Assembly: GCA_030688105.1 (NCBI GenBank)
Contig: JAUYIV010000019.1
Coordinates: 1-13,972, forward strand
DNA from: Actinomycetota bacterium
GTDB lineage: Bacteria > Actinomycetota > Acidimicrobiia > Spongiisociales > UBA11373
Reading direction: 5' to 3'
DNA: 13,972 nt
A program made the position numbers and the translations under genes. The first letter of the stretch is position 1, and each line of letters begins with the position of its first letter. This document shows, in pieces, positions 11,281-13,972 of this stretch. The notes under the pieces are model-generated. The model worked only from the letters and a program-made list of their open reading frames with translations, ran no database searches and was not told the DNA's origin.

Positions 11281-12633
11281 TCATGCGACGGCTCGGAGTC
11301 GTAGCCCGATCCACTCCGCCACGTCCGAGACGACGCCATTGCCGCAGCAGCGGTAGCGGTGGGAGTCCAGCCCGAGCGGCAATAGGTCAGGCTCGCGGTT
11401 CACCACGTCGGCCTCCTCGGCTTCCCGCGCATTACCGGCCTTCTTCCGGCCTGACACGAATAGCGGCTCCTTGTTGCCGGTCGGTCCATGCAGCGCGTCC
11501 ACGACATCGCGCTCCGCGTAGCCGCTGGTCACGCTGCCGTCTCGTTCGAGGGTCCGGTAGGGGTTGAAGGCGACAAGTTCATTGCTGAGGTCAGTGGTTC
11601 GGGAACCACCGTTCGGTGAGAGGAGGGTGGCTGCCGTTTCCGCGACCCACGGCGTGTTGTCGTAGCTGTCGCCGGCTCCCGACGCCCTGCCACCGACGCG
11701 GAGCGTGTCTGCCAGCCCGTCACGATCGTGTGACCGTCCGGCCAGCCCATCAGCCGCTCGCATTCCGTGGGGGTCAGGCGACGAACCGAGGATGAGGCTG
11801 GCGTCTCGCTCCATGTCGCGCCCGTTGTTTGGCCCCTTGGCGGTAATGGCGAATGTCTCGCCGTTGGCGTCATACCGTCCGCTCCTGGTCCGGCTGGACG
11901 TGAGAGCGTGCGAAGTGCTGACTCCAACTCCGGCGGCAACTCCCGGCCCCGCTTCGATGCCCGTCGGAGGATGCCGGCGGCAGCGCGAGCCGACAGATAG
12001 AACCTCTGCGGCGCGCTCGGCTCCAGCACGTCCGCCAGGCGAGACTCCGAGGATGAACACTCGCCGTCGGCGCTGCGGCACTCCGAAGTGGCGAGCGTCG
12101 AGCACCCGGTATCCCACGCCATACCCGAGTTCGACCAGCGCACCGACGAGCGCCGCCATGTCTCGCCCGCCATGACTGGAGAGAAGTCCCGGTACGTTTT
12201 CGAGGAGGACGAACCGGGGATGATGTCGTCCCACAAGGTCGAGGAAGGCGTAGGCGAGGCCGGATCGGGTTCCGACTCCCATGCCTCGCCGCTTTCCTGC
12301 GACGGAGAGGTCCTGGCAAGGGAAGCCGCCGGTCCAGAGGGTGGCCCCACCAACGTCCCGCCCTGTGCTGAGGCGAATGCCCCGGTCGTGTCCACCGACC
12401 GCGCAGTCTCCGTCGGGAAGGCGTGCCGCTGCTTCGCCATCGACTCGGCGGCATTGATCCGCCACGTTCGTGATGTCGCCGAGGTTCGGGACTCCAGGCC
12501 ACCGTTCCGTGAGGACTGCCGAGGCGTACGGGTCGATCTCCGAGAAACTGACGGTTCGCCAGCCGGCCCGTTCGAGCCCCATATCGAGTCCGCCGACCCC
12601 GGAGAAGAAGGACGCGTGCGTTCGCTCATTCAC
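11281..12633 (-). CDS. DNA (cytosine-5) methyltransferase
   Basis: 450 residues from a GTG at 12633 (GTGA overlap); an in-frame GTG at 12663 is within the previous gene. Canonical C5-MTase motifs in order: FFSGVGGLDMG (motif I, 9-19), SEIDPYA (II), GGFPCQDLS with catalytic Cys106 (IV), LLENVPGLL (VI, 143-151), FGVPQRRRRVFILG (VIII, 183-196), and CCGNGV near the C-terminus (X). The stretch of about 230 residues between VIII and X is the target-recognition region, which sets sequence specificity. It methylates cytosine using SAM, most likely to evade host restriction or mark phage DNA; no restriction endonuclease is beside it. A 366-codon open frame in another phase over the same DNA is a shadow. 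Confidence 0.95.
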   Translation of the reverse strand: MNERTHASFFSGVGGLDMGLERAGWRTVSFSEIDPYASAVLTERWPGVPNLGDITNVADQCRRVDGEAAARLPDGDCAVGGHDRGIRLSTGRDVGGATLWTGGFPCQDLSVAGKRRGMGVGTRSGLAYAFLDLVGRHHPRFVLLENVPGLLSSHGGRDMAALVGALVELGYGVGYRVLDARHFGVPQRRRRVFILGVSPGGRAGAERAAEVLSVGSRCRRHPPTGIEAGPGVAAGVGVSTSHALTSSRTRSGRYDANGETFAITAKGPNNGRDMERDASLILGSSPDPHGMRAADGLAGRSHDRDGLADTLRVGGRASGAGDSYDNTPWVAETAATLLSPNGGSRTTDLSNELVAFNPYRTLERDGSVTSGYAERDVVDALHGPTGNKEPLFVSGRKKAGNAREAEEADVVNREPDLLPLGLDSHRYRCCGNGVVSDVAEWIGLRLRAVA

Positions 12634-12803
12634 TTCCCCGCCTTCCCCGGCTCGGGCCGCCACTCCGCAACGGGCCGGATCTCGGTGGCGGTCATCGGGT
12701 GGCTGACGCCTGTGCCGTAGCGCGTGACGCGGGCTCGGGCGGGGCCGTCGTCGCGGACGATCCGGCGACCTGCCTTGTCGTAACCGATGACGGTGAGGCT
12801 CAT
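12630..12803 (-). CDS. Small hypothetical protein before the cytosine methyltransferase
   Basis: 57 residues, ATG at 12803 (ATGA) to TGA at 12630 (GTGA with the methyltransferase). Sequence runs from MSLTVIGYDKAGRRIVRDDG to PVAEWRPEPGKAGK, basic and strand-rich. Third-position GC and perfect coupling on both sides support it. Function unknown. Confidence 0.7.
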   Translation of the reverse strand: MSLTVIGYDKAGRRIVRDDGPARARVTRYGTGVSHPMTATEIRPVAEWRPEPGKAGK

Positions 12804-13591
12804 GCCGACTCCCCGCGAAGATCCCGGAGATAGCGTTGGGTGGCCTCGACGCCTCGACGGGAGTTCCGATCGCGTTCCTCCTGGCGTTCAGCGTCGGCGT
12901 CTTCCTTGAGGAGCGCCTGTACCGGAACCATCGGCTCCAACACCTTCATGGCGCCCCAGACGAGCTGCCGTGCCGTCATGGGTTGGCCGTCCGTGATAAT
13001 GCGATCCATCGCCGAGAGGACCTTCTCGATGCCGTGATCCTCGATGAGCCGGTCGTACTCGGTGAGCTGCTTCTCGCCGGCCTGTCCCCAGGTACGTCCC
13101 GTCCGGTGTTCAAGGGCTCGGATCGCGCCTTGGTCCAGATTGGGCAATCCCTCCCGCGCGATGTTGTGCTCGTCTCGGCTAGTCTTTGTCTCGTCTAGGC
13201 TCGTCTCGTCTAGAGACCCACGCGCGAGAAGGCGTCCGGGTCCCGTTTGCCTACCGTCCGGGTCCCGTCCGGGTCCCGTTTGGGTGGCGTTCGGTCCCGG
13301 TTTGTTTCCCACTCGGGCGGCGTCTCGGCGGCGTCCGCGCTCGGCGTCCAGTCCACGAATGCGGAACCTGCCACCGCTCAGGGAGTCCACCAACTCAGCC
13401 TCAATGAGCACCTTCATGGATGCCTTGGAGACGGTCGGGGGAGGGAACGCCGGAGCCGGCCACGCCATGTCCGCGACGATCAGCAGCAGACACCAGGAGC
13501 CGAAGTGGCGGGGATCCTCACGGATGCCGTCGAACTTCTCATCGTCCATGACGGACCAGTAGACACGCGAGTACGGAGCCCGTTCGCTCAC
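12800..13591 (-). CDS. Putative replication initiator (replisome organiser-like)
   Basis: 263 residues from a GTG at 13591 (GTGA). The N-terminal 90 residues look like a winged-helix domain of phage replisome organisers (YWSVMDDEKFDGIRED, FGSWCLLLIVADMA, SKASMKVLIEAELVD, FRIRGLDAERGRR). A low-complexity linker at 95-145 has two QTGPGR and SLDET repeats. The C-terminal half is helical (QGAIRALEHRTGRTWG, TEYDRLIEDHGIEKVLSAMD, MTARQLVWGAMKVLEP) and recalls DnaD/DnaT-like helicase-loader partners. In lambda O-type proteins the origin lies inside the gene, in just such a linker, and here the linker DNA contains repeats. No helicase or primase is in the window. The role is inferred from architecture, not a database match. 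Confidence 0.6.
   Translation of the reverse strand: MSERAPYSRVYWSVMDDEKFDGIREDPRHFGSWCLLLIVADMAWPAPAFPPPTVSKASMKVLIEAELVDSLSGGRFRIRGLDAERGRRRDAARVGNKPGPNATQTGPGRDPDGRQTGPGRLLARGSLDETSLDETKTSRDEHNIAREGLPNLDQGAIRALEHRTGRTWGQAGEKQLTEYDRLIEDHGIEKVLSAMDRIITDGQPMTARQLVWGAMKVLEPMVPVQALLKEDADAERQEERDRNSRRGVEATQRYLRDLRGESA
13168..13213. repeat. Repeat set 1 inside the initiator gene (three units)
   Basis: On the minus strand the 15-mer ctagacgagacgagc occurs exactly at 13199-13213 and with one mismatch at 13168-13182; an 11-base partial copy is at 13188-13198. The first two are in the same reading frame (SLDET twice) but the last is shifted by one base (TSRDE), so the DNA rather than the peptide is repeated. 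Confidence 0.8.
13233..13301. repeat. Repeat set 2 inside the initiator gene, iteron-like
   Basis: The 14-mer cgtccgggtcccgt occurs exactly at 13233-13246, 13255-13268 and 13266-13279, with a degenerate fourth at about 13288. Unit starts are 22, 11 and 22 bases apart, about one or two helical turns, and the units fall in different reading frames. This is the pattern of initiator-binding iterons. Confidence 0.8.
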
Positions 13592-13755
13592 GCCGCGTCT
13601 CGCTTGGCTTTGGCCTTCGGCCCGACAATCTTCGACACGACCTCGGACTGAACGGCACACGCCCAGCAGTCCGTAACGAGGTGACGATCCTCAGCCCGTG
13701 GGCCGGTCGCCTTGACGATGATCCGGCGAGCCGATAGCGGGTGTCCGCAATCCAT
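13588..13755 (-). CDS. Small CxxC protein, putative zinc-binding
   Basis: 55 residues, ATG at 13755 sharing a base with the upstream TGA (TGATG). MDCGHPLSARRIIV, then VTDCWACAVQSE, then a basic tail (KIVGPKAKAKRDAA). C-G-H plus CWAC gives a plausible four-ligand zinc site. The longer upstream frame is a shadow. Function unknown; coupled to the initiator gene. Confidence 0.65.
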   Translation of the reverse strand: MDCGHPLSARRIIVKATGPRAEDRHLVTDCWACAVQSEVVSKIVGPKAKAKRDAA

Positions 13756-13972
13756 CACGCCACGTCCCGGAACCCGCCGTGTGGACGGTTCGTCCTTCGG
13801 CCATTGGCGGCGCGTTCTAGGGCAGCCTTGGAGCGGTGCGCCTCCGTGTGACCCGGTGTCCGGGCGCACGGTTCCCCGTTGAGTCGGGCGTTCTGGTTGG
13901 AGCTCAACGGCACGCCACAAACCGGGCGCTCCTTCCGCCTCTCCGCGAAGGGAGACCGGGGCAGGTACTTCT
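13755..13972 (-). CDS. Partial Cys/His small protein running off the right edge
   Basis: The frame ending at TGA 13755-13757 is open to the window edge, about 71 residues. It includes VCGVPLSSNQNARLNGEPC, then ARTPGHTEAHRSKAALERAA and a basic tail (GRRTNRPHGGFRDVA). The spacing C...C...GH..AH looks like a small zinc-binding protein of the kind phages encode for marking Cys/His knuckles; no known function. High third-position GC and TGATG coupling support it. The start lies outside. Confidence 0.6.
   Translation of the reverse strand, partial: KYLPRSPFAERRKERPVCGVPLSSNQNARLNGEPCARTPGHTEAHRSKAALERAANGRRTNRPHGGFRDVA

Noticed and set aside
11529..12629. 366-codon minus-strand open frame in a second phase over the cytosine methyltransferase
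   Set aside because: Ser/Arg/Pro-rich low-quality sequence without domains; the other phase carries all C5-methyltransferase motifs in order. A shadow caused by high GC.
1..13972. Reassignment of TAG to a sense codon, suggested by open frames after TAG at 1233, 6966 and 8990
   Set aside because: TAG at 414 and at 2104 must be true stops, because strong genes (large terminase; the 202-residue protein) lie in other frames just beyond. The 6962 gene also has its own good Shine-Dalgarno. Same-frame neighbours are not more frequent than chance among non-overlapping junctions.

Overview
The window looks like part of a GC-rich dsDNA tailed-phage genome or prophage (Caudoviricetes-like). The reasons are a terminase small/large pair at the left end, a lysis-type group (M15-like peptidase and small membrane proteins), a beta-helix receptor-binding-type protein, phage-type DNA methyltransferases, a replisome-organiser-like protein, and dozens of tiny tightly packed genes. 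GC-rich codons and many GTG starts point to a high-GC bacterial host. I cannot choose between Actinomycetota, Chloroflexota or another group from sequence alone, and no integrase, repressor or tRNA is visible here. Every gene I can support lies on the minus strand, so transcription runs from high to low coordinates; the long plus-strand open frames are shadows.

Layout in transcription order. (1) 13972-12630: a partial Cys/His small protein, a CxxC small protein, a putative replication initiator with two sets of DNA repeats inside its gene, and a small unknown protein. (2) 12633-11281: a C5-cytosine DNA methyltransferase. (3) 11246-9199: a train of eight tiny genes. Four start sites here share a common sequence, and three of those copies are identical over 30 bp and also encode the end of the preceding protein. 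(4) 9202-8239: a membrane-anchor protein, an exported double-psi-barrel-like domain in the same frame just after an amber codon, a zinc-ribbon protein and a 29-residue membrane peptide. (5) 8242-6699: a phage N6-adenine methyltransferase, a DUF4326 protein, a LuxR-type HTH protein and two small unknowns. (6) 6698-6482: an AT-richer spacer with several perfect inverted repeats. (7) 6481-2104: a coiled-coil/membrane protein, small Cys proteins, the beta-helix protein, an exported six-cysteine protein, a small Zn-finger-like protein, the M15-like peptidase, a holin-like protein and very small membrane or Cys peptides. (8) 2104-1: two unknown proteins, a spacer of about 230 bp, a 55-residue acidic protein, the terminase small subunit and the start of the large subunit.

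Most junctions are ATGA, GTGA, TGATG or TAGTG stop/start overlaps, so these genes are probably translated in a coupled way from a few long transcripts. The most interesting signals are the out-of-frame repeats inside the initiator gene (candidate origin), the repeated stop/start module in the small-gene train, the amber codon between a membrane anchor and an exported domain, and the inverted-repeat spacer at 6482-6698. All functional names come from motif recognition by eye, without database searches.
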